Assembly: GCF_049844995.1 (NCBI RefSeq)
Contig: NZ_JBNCMC010000004.1
Location: forward strand, 310,001 to 374,000
Direction: 5' to 3'
Length of the DNA stretch: 64,000 nt
Source: Luteimicrobium sp049844995
Lineage (GTDB): Bacteria; Actinomycetota; Actinomycetes; Actinomycetales; Cellulomonadaceae
Shown piece after piece: positions 43,223-51,732 of this stretch. The position numbers were made by a program, and so were the translations under genes. Positions within the stretch are counted from its first letter, which is position 1. Each line of letters begins with the position of its first letter. Below the pieces are notes generated by a model. It searched no databases and was not told the DNA's origin. It worked only from the letters and a program-made list of their open reading frames with translations.

Positions 43223-46200
43223 GTGGGGATTCTTCAGAGCCTGGGTGCCAGGCGTCGCTCGGTCGTTTCCGTGAGCACGGTGTCGGTCGTCGCGACCGCG
43301 ATGATCGCGCTCGCGCTGACCTACGACGGTCAGGCGACCGCCCACGTCGACCTCAACGACTCCGGCGTGTGGGTGACCCGGGGCACCGGCGCCGAGCTCG
43401 GCCGGTTCAACACGGCTGCCCAGGCGCTCGACGCGACGCTCGTCTCGTCGGGCACGTCCGTCGACGTGCTGCAGCAGGCCGAGACCGTGCTCGCCTACGA
43501 CCCGAGCCTCGGGACCCTGAGCCCCGTCGACGTCGCGGGCGCCAAGCTCAAGGGCACCGCGAAGCTGCCCGGCGACGCCCAGGTCGGGCTGGGTGGCCCG
43601 GCGGTGGCCGTGCTGGACGGGGACAAGGGCACGGTGTGGGTGCTCCCGGCGTCGGGCGTGGCCTCGTTCGACCCCGAGACGACCCCTGCCGCGACGACCG
43701 TGAAGAAGGGCGCCGTGCTCGCCGTCGGGACGGACGGCACCGTGCACGTGGCGGACCCCTCGGGCCAGCTCACGACGATCACCACGACGGACCAGGGCAC
43801 CGCGCAGAAGGTCGGCCGCCGCCATCTGAAGGGCGTGGGCGCGAACGACGCGCTCTCCGTGACCGCGGTCGGCAGCACGCCCGTCGTCCTCGACGCCACC
43901 ACCCAGAAGCTCTACCTGAGCGACGGCGCGGTCTCGGTGTCGGGTGCCGACGCGGTCCTCCAGCAGCCGAGCGGGGACTCCTCGACGGTCGCGTACGCGA
44001 CGACCACGGGCCTGGTGTCGCAGCCGCTCGACGGCTCCGCGGCGGTCACGCACGAGACGTCCGGCCGCCCGACGGCGCCCGTGCAGGTCGGGGGCTGCAC
44101 CTACGGGGCGTGGTCGACCACCGGGCAGGTCGTCCGCGACTGCGCGGGGACGATGCGCGACCTCGACCAGCACATCGAGAGCGGTGAGGCGACCCTGCGG
44201 TACCGCGTGAACCGGTCGAACGTCGTCCTCAACGACCTGGCGGCCGGGACGGTCTGGCTGGCGGCCGACGAGTTCCAGAAGGTCGACGACTGGGAGCAGA
44301 AGGTCCCGGAGGACGCGAAGGGCGATCCGTCCGACGCCGCCGACGACACCCCGGAGCAGGTCGACAAGCCGATCACGCACCGCACCGAGAAGAACCACCC
44401 CCCGGTCGCCAAGGACGACACGTTCGGGGTCCGCCCCGACCGTTCGACCGTGCTGCCCGTCCTCATGAACGACACCGACCCGGACGGCGACGTGCTTGCG
44501 GCGGAGGTGGCGGGCGACGGCCCGCCGAACGCGGTGGTCTCGCAGGTGCTGGGCGGCGACGCGCTGCTCGCGACGACGGACGAGACGTCGAAGGGCGCAT
44601 CGACGTTCCGTTACCGGGTGACGGACGGCCGCGGAGGCGAGGACACGGCGACCGTCCAGCTCAAGGTCGTTCCGTACGACGTCAACCACAAGCCGGACCA
44701 GACCGGCGAGCCGGTGCTGACGATCGTCCGCGGCGGCACGGCCACCATCAAGGTGCTGCCGTTCTTCAGCGACCCCGACGGCGACGACCTCTTCCTCGGG
44801 GGCGCCGAGGCGAAGGTCAAGGGCGACGAGGTCCGGTACCAGACGGACGGCACGGTGGAGTATCGCGACTCCGGCTCCTCCACGGGCCGCAAGGCCGTCG
44901 AGCTGCTCGTGAGCGACGGGATGGGCGGCACGGCGCACGGCACGCTGTGGGTCGACGTCAAAGGGTCGGGCAACCAGCCGCCGGTCGCGGTGGGCGACCA
45001 TGCGACGACCCGCCCCGGCGAGCCCGTCACGATCTACCCGCTGCGCAACGACACCGACGCGAACGGCGACGCGCTGCGCCTTGCCAGCGTGTCGCAGCCG
45101 TCGGGTGCCAAGGTGAGCCCGTCGTACGGGACGGCGTCGTTCCAGCTCGTCGCCGACAAGCCCGGCTCGTACGTCGGCACCTACCAGCTCAGCGACGGCC
45201 CGTCCGCGACGACGGGCGTCTACCGGGTGGACGTGGTCGCGCCGAAGACGAAGGCGGGACCGCCCGTCGCGGTCCCCGACACGGCGCTGCTCCCGTCGGG
45301 CGGCCAGACGCTCGTCGACGTCCTCGCGAACGACTCCGACCCGACGGGCGGCGTGCTCGTCGTGCAGTCGGTCGACGTCCCGGCGGACGCCCCGGTGACC
45401 GTGGCGGTGCTGGGGCACTCGGTCCTGCGGATCGCAGAGGCGCGTCACCTCAACGAGCCGGTGACCATCCACTACACCGTCTCGAACGGCACCGACACGG
45501 CGACCGGCCAGGTCCGGGTGATCCCCATCCCGGCGCCGAACAAGCTGCACCCACCGCACGCCGTCGCGGACGAGGCGACGGTGCACGTCGGCGACGTCGT
45601 GACGATCCCCGTGCTCACCAACGACACGCACCCCGACGGTCTCGCGCTGCTCCTGCAGAAGAAGCTCGCGCGCGAGCCGTCCGCCTCGCTGGGCCGAGCG
45701 TTCGTCTCTGACGACGTCGTGCGCTTCCAGGCGACCGGGAAGCCCGGCACGGCCTACCTCATCTACCGGGTGCGGGACAAGAACGGGCAGGAAGACTCCG
45801 CCCAGGTCACGATCCACGTGCTCGGCGACACGCAGAACTCGCCGCCCGCCCCGCCGACGATCACGGCGCGGGCGACCAGCGGCGGCACCGTGACGATCGC
45901 CCCGAAGCTCGACGGCGTCGACCCGGACGGCGACTCGGTCCGGCTCACCGGACTGGTATCGGCTCCGTCGCTCGGGACCGCCGAGGTCACCGCCGGCACG
46001 ATCGTCTACACGGCGGGCGAGGGCTCGGTGGGCACGGACTCGTTCCAGTACCGGGTCATCGACCGGCGCGGCCTCGACGCGGTCGGCACGATCCGCGTCG
46101 GCATCGCCCCGCGGACCACCGTCAACCAGCCGCCCGTGGCGGTGAACGACACGGTCACGGTCCGGCCGGGGCGCACGGTGAGCGTCGCACCGCTCAAGAA

Positions 46201-49200
46201 CGACTCCGACCCGGACGGCGACGCGATCTCGCTCACCGGCGACCTGCGCCTCTCGCCCGGCATCAGCGCGAAGCGCGAGGGCAACCTCGTGGCGTTCACG
46301 GCACCCGAGCAGAAGGGCACCTGGGCGGTCTACTACACGGTCGCCGACACGCGCGGGGGCCGGGCGACGGGCACCATCGTCGTGACCGTCGACGGCCAGG
46401 CGCCGCTCCAGCCGCCCGTCGCGCAGGACGACATCGTCTCCGACACCGACGTGGCGGACAAGAAGGTGGTGCTCGTCGGCGTCCTCGCGAACGACTCCGA
46501 CCCGGACGGCTCGCCGAGCGCGCTGAAGGTCACGGCGCAGCAGCCGGGCGTCACCGTTCGCCCGGACGGGAGCATCTCCGTCCCGCTCACCTCCAAGGCC
46601 CAGGTGTTCCCCTACACGGTCACCGATCCGGACGGTCTCACCGACCAGGCGTTCGTGTGGGTGCCGGCGCTGCCGGGTGCCGTCGCCAAGCCTGACGACC
46701 CGGACGAGAAGGACCCGACCGCCACGACGCCGCCGCGGCCCGCGGTGCAGCCGCTCACCGTGAAGAGCGGCGAGCCGCTGACCATCGACGTCCGCAAGCA
46801 GGTGAAGGTCGGCAAGGGCCTGACCGCGCGCCTGACGACCGAGTCGAACGTCAAGGCGGTCAACGGCTCGCGCGACGTCCTGGACACCCACACCATCCGC
46901 TTCGTCTCCGACGACAGGTTCGCCGGGAACGCCTCCGTGTCGTTCGAGATCACCGACGGGAAGACGGCCGACGATCCGAAGGGGCGCACGCTCGTCGTCA
47001 CCGTGCCGATCAAGGTCACGCCGCCGGAGAACGTGCCGCCGGTGCTGTCCGGCAGCCCGACCGTCCGGGTCGGGACCGGCGACGCCGACGGGCAGGAGGC
47101 AGACCTCTCCGGGATCGCGTCCGACCTCGACGACGATCCGCTGACCTACCGTCTCGGCGCCGTCCCGCGCGGCCTCAAGGCCACGATCGACGGCTCGGTC
47201 GTCCACGTCGTCGCCGACTCCGACACGCCCAAGGGCACCACCCTGGCGGTGCCGTTCACGGTCGGCGACGGCCACGCGGGGCACGACGTCGAGGGCAAGG
47301 TCACGGTGAGCGTCGTCGCCTCCAACCGGGCGCTCCCGGTCGCCGTCGAGGACGTCGTCGAGAAGGCGCCGCAGGGCAAGCTTCTGACGATCCCGGTGCT
47401 CGACAACGACACGAACCCGTTCGCGGTCGAGGGCAAGCCACTGACGCTCGTCTCGGTGACGATGGACACGCAGAGCGACGCCAGCACACCGGTCGTCAAG
47501 GACAACCAGGTCCAGATCACACCCGGCGCAGACTTCCACGGGCAGATCGCCCTGCGGTACACGGTGCAGGACGCGACGAAGGACCCGGACCGCCAGGTCG
47601 AGGGGCATGTCCTCGTGACCGTCCAGGGTCGTCCGGACGCGCCGGTCAAGCCGGAGATCGGGACGATCGAGTCGCACCAGGTGACGCTGTCGTGGACCCC
47701 GCCGAACAACAACGGCGCGGAGATCGACCACTACACCGTGACGCCGTCGGGCGCGCCGCCGCAGGAGTGCCTGACGACGACCTGCACCATCACGGGCCTG
47801 ACGAACGACCAGGAGTACACGTTCACGGTCACCGCCCACAACGAGGTGGCCGACTCCGAGCCGTCCCCGGAGTCCGACCCGGCGCGCCCCGACCAGCGAC
47901 CCGACCAGCCGTCGGCGCCGACGCTCGAGTTCGGCGACGGCGAGCTCACCGTGTCCTGGGCGAACCAGACCTACAGCGACCGCTCGGCCATCCAGTCCGT
48001 GAACCTGCTGATCTCTCCGGCGCCCGCGAGCGGGGTCGTCGAGATCGACGGGGTCACCGGAACGACCACGGTGTGGAAGGGTCTCGCCAACGGGACCGCG
48101 TACACGGTGCAGGTGCAGGCCGTGAACAAGGCGGACAAGCCGTCCGACTGGTCGGCCGCCTCGGCGTCCGAGTTCCCGGCGGGGAAGCCCGACGCACCCG
48201 CGAAGCCGGACGTCACGCGCACGTCGATCGGGACGACGTCCCAGATGAAGGTCACCTGGGGCACGCCGAACGACAACGGCGCCGACATCTCCGGGTACGA
48301 CATCGCCGTGGTGCAGGGCTCGACGACCAGCAAGACGGTCACGGCGGCAGGCTCTGCGACCTCGGCCACGATCGAGGTCGGTGCGAGCACCACGGGGTAC
48401 ACGTTCATGGTCCGGGCCAAGAACAAGGCCACGGACAAGTTCGGCGATGCACCGTGGAGCCCGGCGTCCTCGCCGGTGCGGGCGTTCGCCAAGCCGGGAG
48501 CGCCGTCGAGCATCAAGGTCGCCGCGACAGGTGTCGACAAGCAGGTCACGGCGACGTGGGGCAAGGCGACCGGCGCCGGGCTCACCGCAAGCGAGATCCA
48601 CTACGAGGTCCGGTGCGGGAGCGGCAGCTGGTCCGACCGGGGCGCCAGCGTCACCTCCTACACGTTCGCGTGCGGCAGCAACGGCACGGCGTCGACCGTC
48701 TACGTGCGCGCCGTCCCGGCCGTGGACGGCGTCGACGAGAGCAACGCGAGCAGTACCGTCAGCGGAAGTGCGGCGCCGTACGGGCCGGTGGGGTCGCCCT
48801 CGATCTCCTGGAACGGCTGGTCCGGTTCGGGAGGGTCGTACACCGGCTCGTTCGACGTGTCGTACACGAACAACAGCGGCCAGTCGGCCACGGTCACGGT
48901 CACGGGGTCCGCCTCGGGGTCGTTCACCGTCGCGGTGGGCGGTACCAAGAAGATCACCGTCACTACGGGCACGGTCGGCTACTCGAAGTCCGTCTCGATC
49001 ACGGCGACCACCAAGGGCGCCAAGGACGGGAAGACGAGCAGCGCCGGCAAGGCGTCCTCGAGCGACAGCCCTGCCGCGCCGCCCCCTCCGGTCCAGAAGC
49101 TCTGGATCCAGAAGGGCGGCACCCTGAACTACTCGCCCCCGCAGGGCAACTGCACGAGCTCGAGCTGCAAGCGGCTCGTGCTGTACACCGAGAACTTCTC

Positions 49201-49396
49201 GGGCGCGGGCACCATCTACGTGGCGTGTGGCGACAGCGGTGGAACGTGGTCGTTCGGCCACACGTACAACGTGCCGGTGACCGGCTCGGTGCCCCTCCTG
49301 TGCACCGAGGCCGACTGGGACTCGAACACGCGAGCTCTGGTCGGGACCAACTCCTCGGGCGGCGGCGGGACGCCCGCCTACTGGAACGGCAGCTGA
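43223..49396 (+). CDS. giant membrane-anchored Ig-like/fibronectin III stalk protein, paralogue 3
   Basis: A 2,057-residue paralogue, the most diverged of the three. Order as before: RRRS then a membrane helix, unrecognised domain with GGCTYGAWSTTGQVVRDC, Ig/cadherin-like modules (about 391-1471), fibronectin III modules and a tip with Cys1977, 1982, 2002 and 2027. An extra proline/acid-rich linker (PDDPDEKDPTATTPPRP) interrupts the ninth module. GTG start preceded by AGGGTAAG. It lies 58 nt before the moxR-like gene without an intervening terminator, which ties the giant genes to the downstream module. Confidence 0.88.
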   Translation: MGILQSLGARRRSVVSVSTVSVVATAMIALALTYDGQATAHVDLNDSGVWVTRGTGAELGRFNTAAQALDATLVSSGTSVDVLQQAETVLAYDPSLGTLSPVDVAGAKLKGTAKLPGDAQVGLGGPAVAVLDGDKGTVWVLPASGVASFDPETTPAATTVKKGAVLAVGTDGTVHVADPSGQLTTITTTDQGTAQKVGRRHLKGVGANDALSVTAVGSTPVVLDATTQKLYLSDGAVSVSGADAVLQQPSGDSSTVAYATTTGLVSQPLDGSAAVTHETSGRPTAPVQVGGCTYGAWSTTGQVVRDCAGTMRDLDQHIESGEATLRYRVNRSNVVLNDLAAGTVWLAADEFQKVDDWEQKVPEDAKGDPSDAADDTPEQVDKPITHRTEKNHPPVAKDDTFGVRPDRSTVLPVLMNDTDPDGDVLAAEVAGDGPPNAVVSQVLGGDALLATTDETSKGASTFRYRVTDGRGGEDTATVQLKVVPYDVNHKPDQTGEPVLTIVRGGTATIKVLPFFSDPDGDDLFLGGAEAKVKGDEVRYQTDGTVEYRDSGSSTGRKAVELLVSDGMGGTAHGTLWVDVKGSGNQPPVAVGDHATTRPGEPVTIYPLRNDTDANGDALRLASVSQPSGAKVSPSYGTASFQLVADKPGSYVGTYQLSDGPSATTGVYRVDVVAPKTKAGPPVAVPDTALLPSGGQTLVDVLANDSDPTGGVLVVQSVDVPADAPVTVAVLGHSVLRIAEARHLNEPVTIHYTVSNGTDTATGQVRVIPIPAPNKLHPPHAVADEATVHVGDVVTIPVLTNDTHPDGLALLLQKKLAREPSASLGRAFVSDDVVRFQATGKPGTAYLIYRVRDKNGQEDSAQVTIHVLGDTQNSPPAPPTITARATSGGTVTIAPKLDGVDPDGDSVRLTGLVSAPSLGTAEVTAGTIVYTAGEGSVGTDSFQYRVIDRRGLDAVGTIRVGIAPRTTVNQPPVAVNDTVTVRPGRTVSVAPLKNDSDPDGDAISLTGDLRLSPGISAKREGNLVAFTAPEQKGTWAVYYTVADTRGGRATGTIVVTVDGQAPLQPPVAQDDIVSDTDVADKKVVLVGVLANDSDPDGSPSALKVTAQQPGVTVRPDGSISVPLTSKAQVFPYTVTDPDGLTDQAFVWVPALPGAVAKPDDPDEKDPTATTPPRPAVQPLTVKSGEPLTIDVRKQVKVGKGLTARLTTESNVKAVNGSRDVLDTHTIRFVSDDRFAGNASVSFEITDGKTADDPKGRTLVVTVPIKVTPPENVPPVLSGSPTVRVGTGDADGQEADLSGIASDLDDDPLTYRLGAVPRGLKATIDGSVVHVVADSDTPKGTTLAVPFTVGDGHAGHDVEGKVTVSVVASNRALPVAVEDVVEKAPQGKLLTIPVLDNDTNPFAVEGKPLTLVSVTMDTQSDASTPVVKDNQVQITPGADFHGQIALRYTVQDATKDPDRQVEGHVLVTVQGRPDAPVKPEIGTIESHQVTLSWTPPNNNGAEIDHYTVTPSGAPPQECLTTTCTITGLTNDQEYTFTVTAHNEVADSEPSPESDPARPDQRPDQPSAPTLEFGDGELTVSWANQTYSDRSAIQSVNLLISPAPASGVVEIDGVTGTTTVWKGLANGTAYTVQVQAVNKADKPSDWSAASASEFPAGKPDAPAKPDVTRTSIGTTSQMKVTWGTPNDNGADISGYDIAVVQGSTTSKTVTAAGSATSATIEVGASTTGYTFMVRAKNKATDKFGDAPWSPASSPVRAFAKPGAPSSIKVAATGVDKQVTATWGKATGAGLTASEIHYEVRCGSGSWSDRGASVTSYTFACGSNGTASTVYVRAVPAVDGVDESNASSTVSGSAAPYGPVGSPSISWNGWSGSGGSYTGSFDVSYTNNSGQSATVTVTGSASGSFTVAVGGTKKITVTTGTVGYSKSVSITATTKGAKDGKTSSAGKASSSDSPAAPPPPVQKLWIQKGGTLNYSPPQGNCTSSSCKRLVLYTENFSGAGTIYVACGDSGGTWSFGHTYNVPVTGSVPLLCTEADWDSNTRALVGTNSSGGGGTPAYWNGS

Positions 49397-49454
49397 TGCG
49401 TCACGCCGTCCCGCACCTCCAGACGCCAGACGACCAGAAGACAAGGACCGAACG

Positions 49455-50426
49455 ATGACCATGACACCCGAGCAGTCCGCGTGGTTCGCGCAGACGTTCG
49501 ACCGCCTCGCCGGCAACGTCGGCCAGGCCGTCCTCGGCAAGCCGACGACCGTGCGCCTGGTGCTCACGTGCATGCTCGCGGAGGGCCACGTCCTCCTCGA
49601 GGACGCGCCGGGCACGGGCAAGACGATGCTGGCGCGCGCGATCGCGGCGTCGGTCCAGGGCAGCCACAGCCGCATCCAGTTCACGCCGGACCTCCTGCCG
49701 TCGGACGTCACGGGCGTGACGATCTACGACCAGAAGACCGGCGCGTTCGACTTCCACCCCGGCCCGGTGTTCGCGTCGATCGTCCTCGCGGACGAGATCA
49801 ACCGCGCCTCGCCGAAGACCCAGTCGGCGCTGCTGGAAGTCATGGAGGAGGGCCGGGTCACGGTCGACGGCGTGCCGCACTCCGCGGGCCGTCCGTTCAT
49901 GGTCATCGCGACGCAGAACCCCATCGAGCAGGCCGGCACGTACCGCCTGCCCGAGGCGCAGCTCGACCGCTTCCTCATGAAGACGTCGCTGGGCTACCCG
50001 GACCGTGCGGCCGCCGTCGAGATCCTCGCGGGCTCGGCCCAGCGGGACCGTTCCGCGGCCCTGGCGCCGATCGTGACGACGCAGGCCGTGGCGGAGATGG
50101 CAGACCTCGCGGCGACGGTGCACGTCGACCCGGCCGTCCTCGACTACATCGCCGGGATCACGGAGGCGACGCGCGGCGTGCCGGAGGCGCGCCTCGGCGT
50201 GAGCATCCGCGGCGCGCTCGCGATGGCGCGCGCGGTCAAGGTGTGGGCCGCGAGCCAGGGCCGCAACTACGTGCTGCCCGACGACGTCAAGCAGCTCGCG
50301 CTGCCGGTCTGGGCGCACCGGATCGTGCTCGACCCCGAGGCGGAGTTCACGGGCACGACGGCGGAGGGCATCCTCGCGCGCGTGCTCGCGGACGTGCCTG
50401 CGCCGCAGGAACGTCAGACGGTCTGA
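49455..50426 (+). CDS. MoxR-family AAA+ ATPase
   Basis: A 323-residue AAA+ ATPase thought to act as a chaperone for the assembly or activation of partner complexes. Walker A is APGTGKT (51-57), Walker B LADEINR (111-117), followed by SPKTQSALLEVMEE and sensor 1 FMVIATQNPIEQ; the lid contains SIRGALAMARAVK. MoxR genes nearly always precede a DUF58 gene, as here 25 nt downstream. AAGGA lies seven bases before the ATG at 49455; ATG 49461 is an alternative. Confidence 0.95.
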   Translation: MTMTPEQSAWFAQTFDRLAGNVGQAVLGKPTTVRLVLTCMLAEGHVLLEDAPGTGKTMLARAIAASVQGSHSRIQFTPDLLPSDVTGVTIYDQKTGAFDFHPGPVFASIVLADEINRASPKTQSALLEVMEEGRVTVDGVPHSAGRPFMVIATQNPIEQAGTYRLPEAQLDRFLMKTSLGYPDRAAAVEILAGSAQRDRSAALAPIVTTQAVAEMADLAATVHVDPAVLDYIAGITEATRGVPEARLGVSIRGALAMARAVKVWAASQGRNYVLPDDVKQLALPVWAHRIVLDPEAEFTGTTAEGILARVLADVPAPQERQTV

Positions 50427-50451
50427 GCGGTCGGAAGAGAAGGTCGCGGGG

Positions 50452-51732
50452 ATGGCAGGCATGACGAGGACGAGATCCAGACGGGTGGCGCGCGCGCTCG
50501 CGCCCGTCCGTGACGCGGTGGCGCCCGTGGTCGAGGCGCTCACGCCGGCGGCGCGCACCGTCGCGCGCTGGGCGAGCCCCGTGACGGACGTCGTGAGCCC
50601 GCTGGGCTGGACGGTCACGATCGGGACGCTGCTCGCCTGGTGGGCGGGGCTGCGCTACCACTGGGCGGAGGTCGTGGTGCTCGCGCTCGTGGGCACCGTG
50701 GTGCTCCTCGCGGCGGTCGTCTTCGTCCTCGGACGGTTCCAGTACGCCGTCGACCTCGACCTCGCTGGCCACCGGGTCGTGGTGGGGGAGCGCGCCGTCG
50801 GGCGGATCCAGGTGAGCAACCCGACGCCGCGGCCGCTGCTGCCCGCGGTGATGGAGCTGCCGGTGGGCGCCGGCCTAGCGAGCTTCCCCGTCCCGCGCCT
50901 GCGCGCCGGGGGCGTCCACGAGGACGTGTTCGCCGTGCCGACGCGGCGCCGCGCCGTCATCCCCGTCGGCCCGGTCCGCTCGGTGCGCGCCGACCCGCTG
51001 GGGCTGCTGCGCCGCCAGGTCGACTGGACGGACGCGGAGCAGCTCTACGTCCACCCCCGCACCACGGGGCTGACGGGGTCGTCGTCGGGCTTCCTGCGCG
51101 ACCTCGAGGGCCGGACCACCCAGGACCTGTCCAACTCCGACGTGTCGTTCCACGCGCTGCGCGACTACGTGGCGGGCGACGACCGCCGCCACGTGCACTG
51201 GAAGACGACGGCCCGGACGGGCCAGCTCATGGTGCGGCAGTTCGAGGAGACGCGGCGCTCGCACCTCGCGGTGATCCTGTCGACGCGCACCGAGGACTAC
51301 GCGCACGCGGACGAGTTCGAGCTCGCGGTGAGCGTCTGCGGCTCGCTCGGCCTCCAGGCGATCCGCGAGGACCGCGGCCTCACGGTGCTCAGCAACGACA
51401 CCCGGCTGCGCGGCGACTCGCGCGCGCGCCTGCTCGACGACCTGGCCGGGGTCCAGACCCGGTCGCTCGCGGAGGGCATCGCGCAGCTCGCGCGGGGCGC
51501 CTCGCAGTCGGTCGCGGACGCGTCCGTCGTCGCGGTCCTCGTCGGCAGCCGGGTCCCCCCGGCCGACCTCCGCGCCGCGTCGGCGCGCCTCCCGCAGGAC
51601 GTGCGGGTCATCGCGGTCCGCTGCGTGCCCGGCGAGTCCGCGGCGCGCCGCAACATCGCGGAGCTCGTCGTCCTCACGATCGGCTCGCTCGAGGAGCTCC
51701 CGTCGGCGATGAGGCGGGTGACGGGCTCATGA
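50452..51732 (+). CDS. DUF58 membrane protein
   Basis: A 426-residue protein, the usual MoxR partner. Two hydrophobic helices (about 51-93) anchor it; the rest is a beta-rich part followed by a vWA-like domain starting with the DUF58 signature ALRDYVAGDDRRHVHWKTTA and RQFEETRRSHLAVIL. A MIDAS-type DxSxS is not preserved in LAVILSTRTED. In other bacteria MoxR-DUF58-transglutaminase sets affect envelope integrity, though the mechanism is unclear. Its stop overlaps the next ATG (51729-51732). Confidence 0.93.
   Translation: MAGMTRTRSRRVARALAPVRDAVAPVVEALTPAARTVARWASPVTDVVSPLGWTVTIGTLLAWWAGLRYHWAEVVVLALVGTVVLLAAVVFVLGRFQYAVDLDLAGHRVVVGERAVGRIQVSNPTPRPLLPAVMELPVGAGLASFPVPRLRAGGVHEDVFAVPTRRRAVIPVGPVRSVRADPLGLLRRQVDWTDAEQLYVHPRTTGLTGSSSGFLRDLEGRTTQDLSNSDVSFHALRDYVAGDDRRHVHWKTTARTGQLMVRQFEETRRSHLAVILSTRTEDYAHADEFELAVSVCGSLGLQAIREDRGLTVLSNDTRLRGDSRARLLDDLAGVQTRSLAEGIAQLARGASQSVADASVVAVLVGSRVPPADLRAASARLPQDVRVIAVRCVPGESAARRNIAELVVLTIGSLEELPSAMRRVTGS

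Noticed and set aside
30816..49396. Tandem giant genes as an assembly duplication artefact
   Set aside because: The copies differ throughout at synonymous and nonsynonymous sites, have different intergenic regions and completely different C-terminal ends.
30816..49396. RTX or LPXTG-anchored adhesins
   Set aside because: No GGxGxDxxx nonapeptides and no sorting motif with C-terminal hydrophobic tail; anchoring is by an N-terminal helix.
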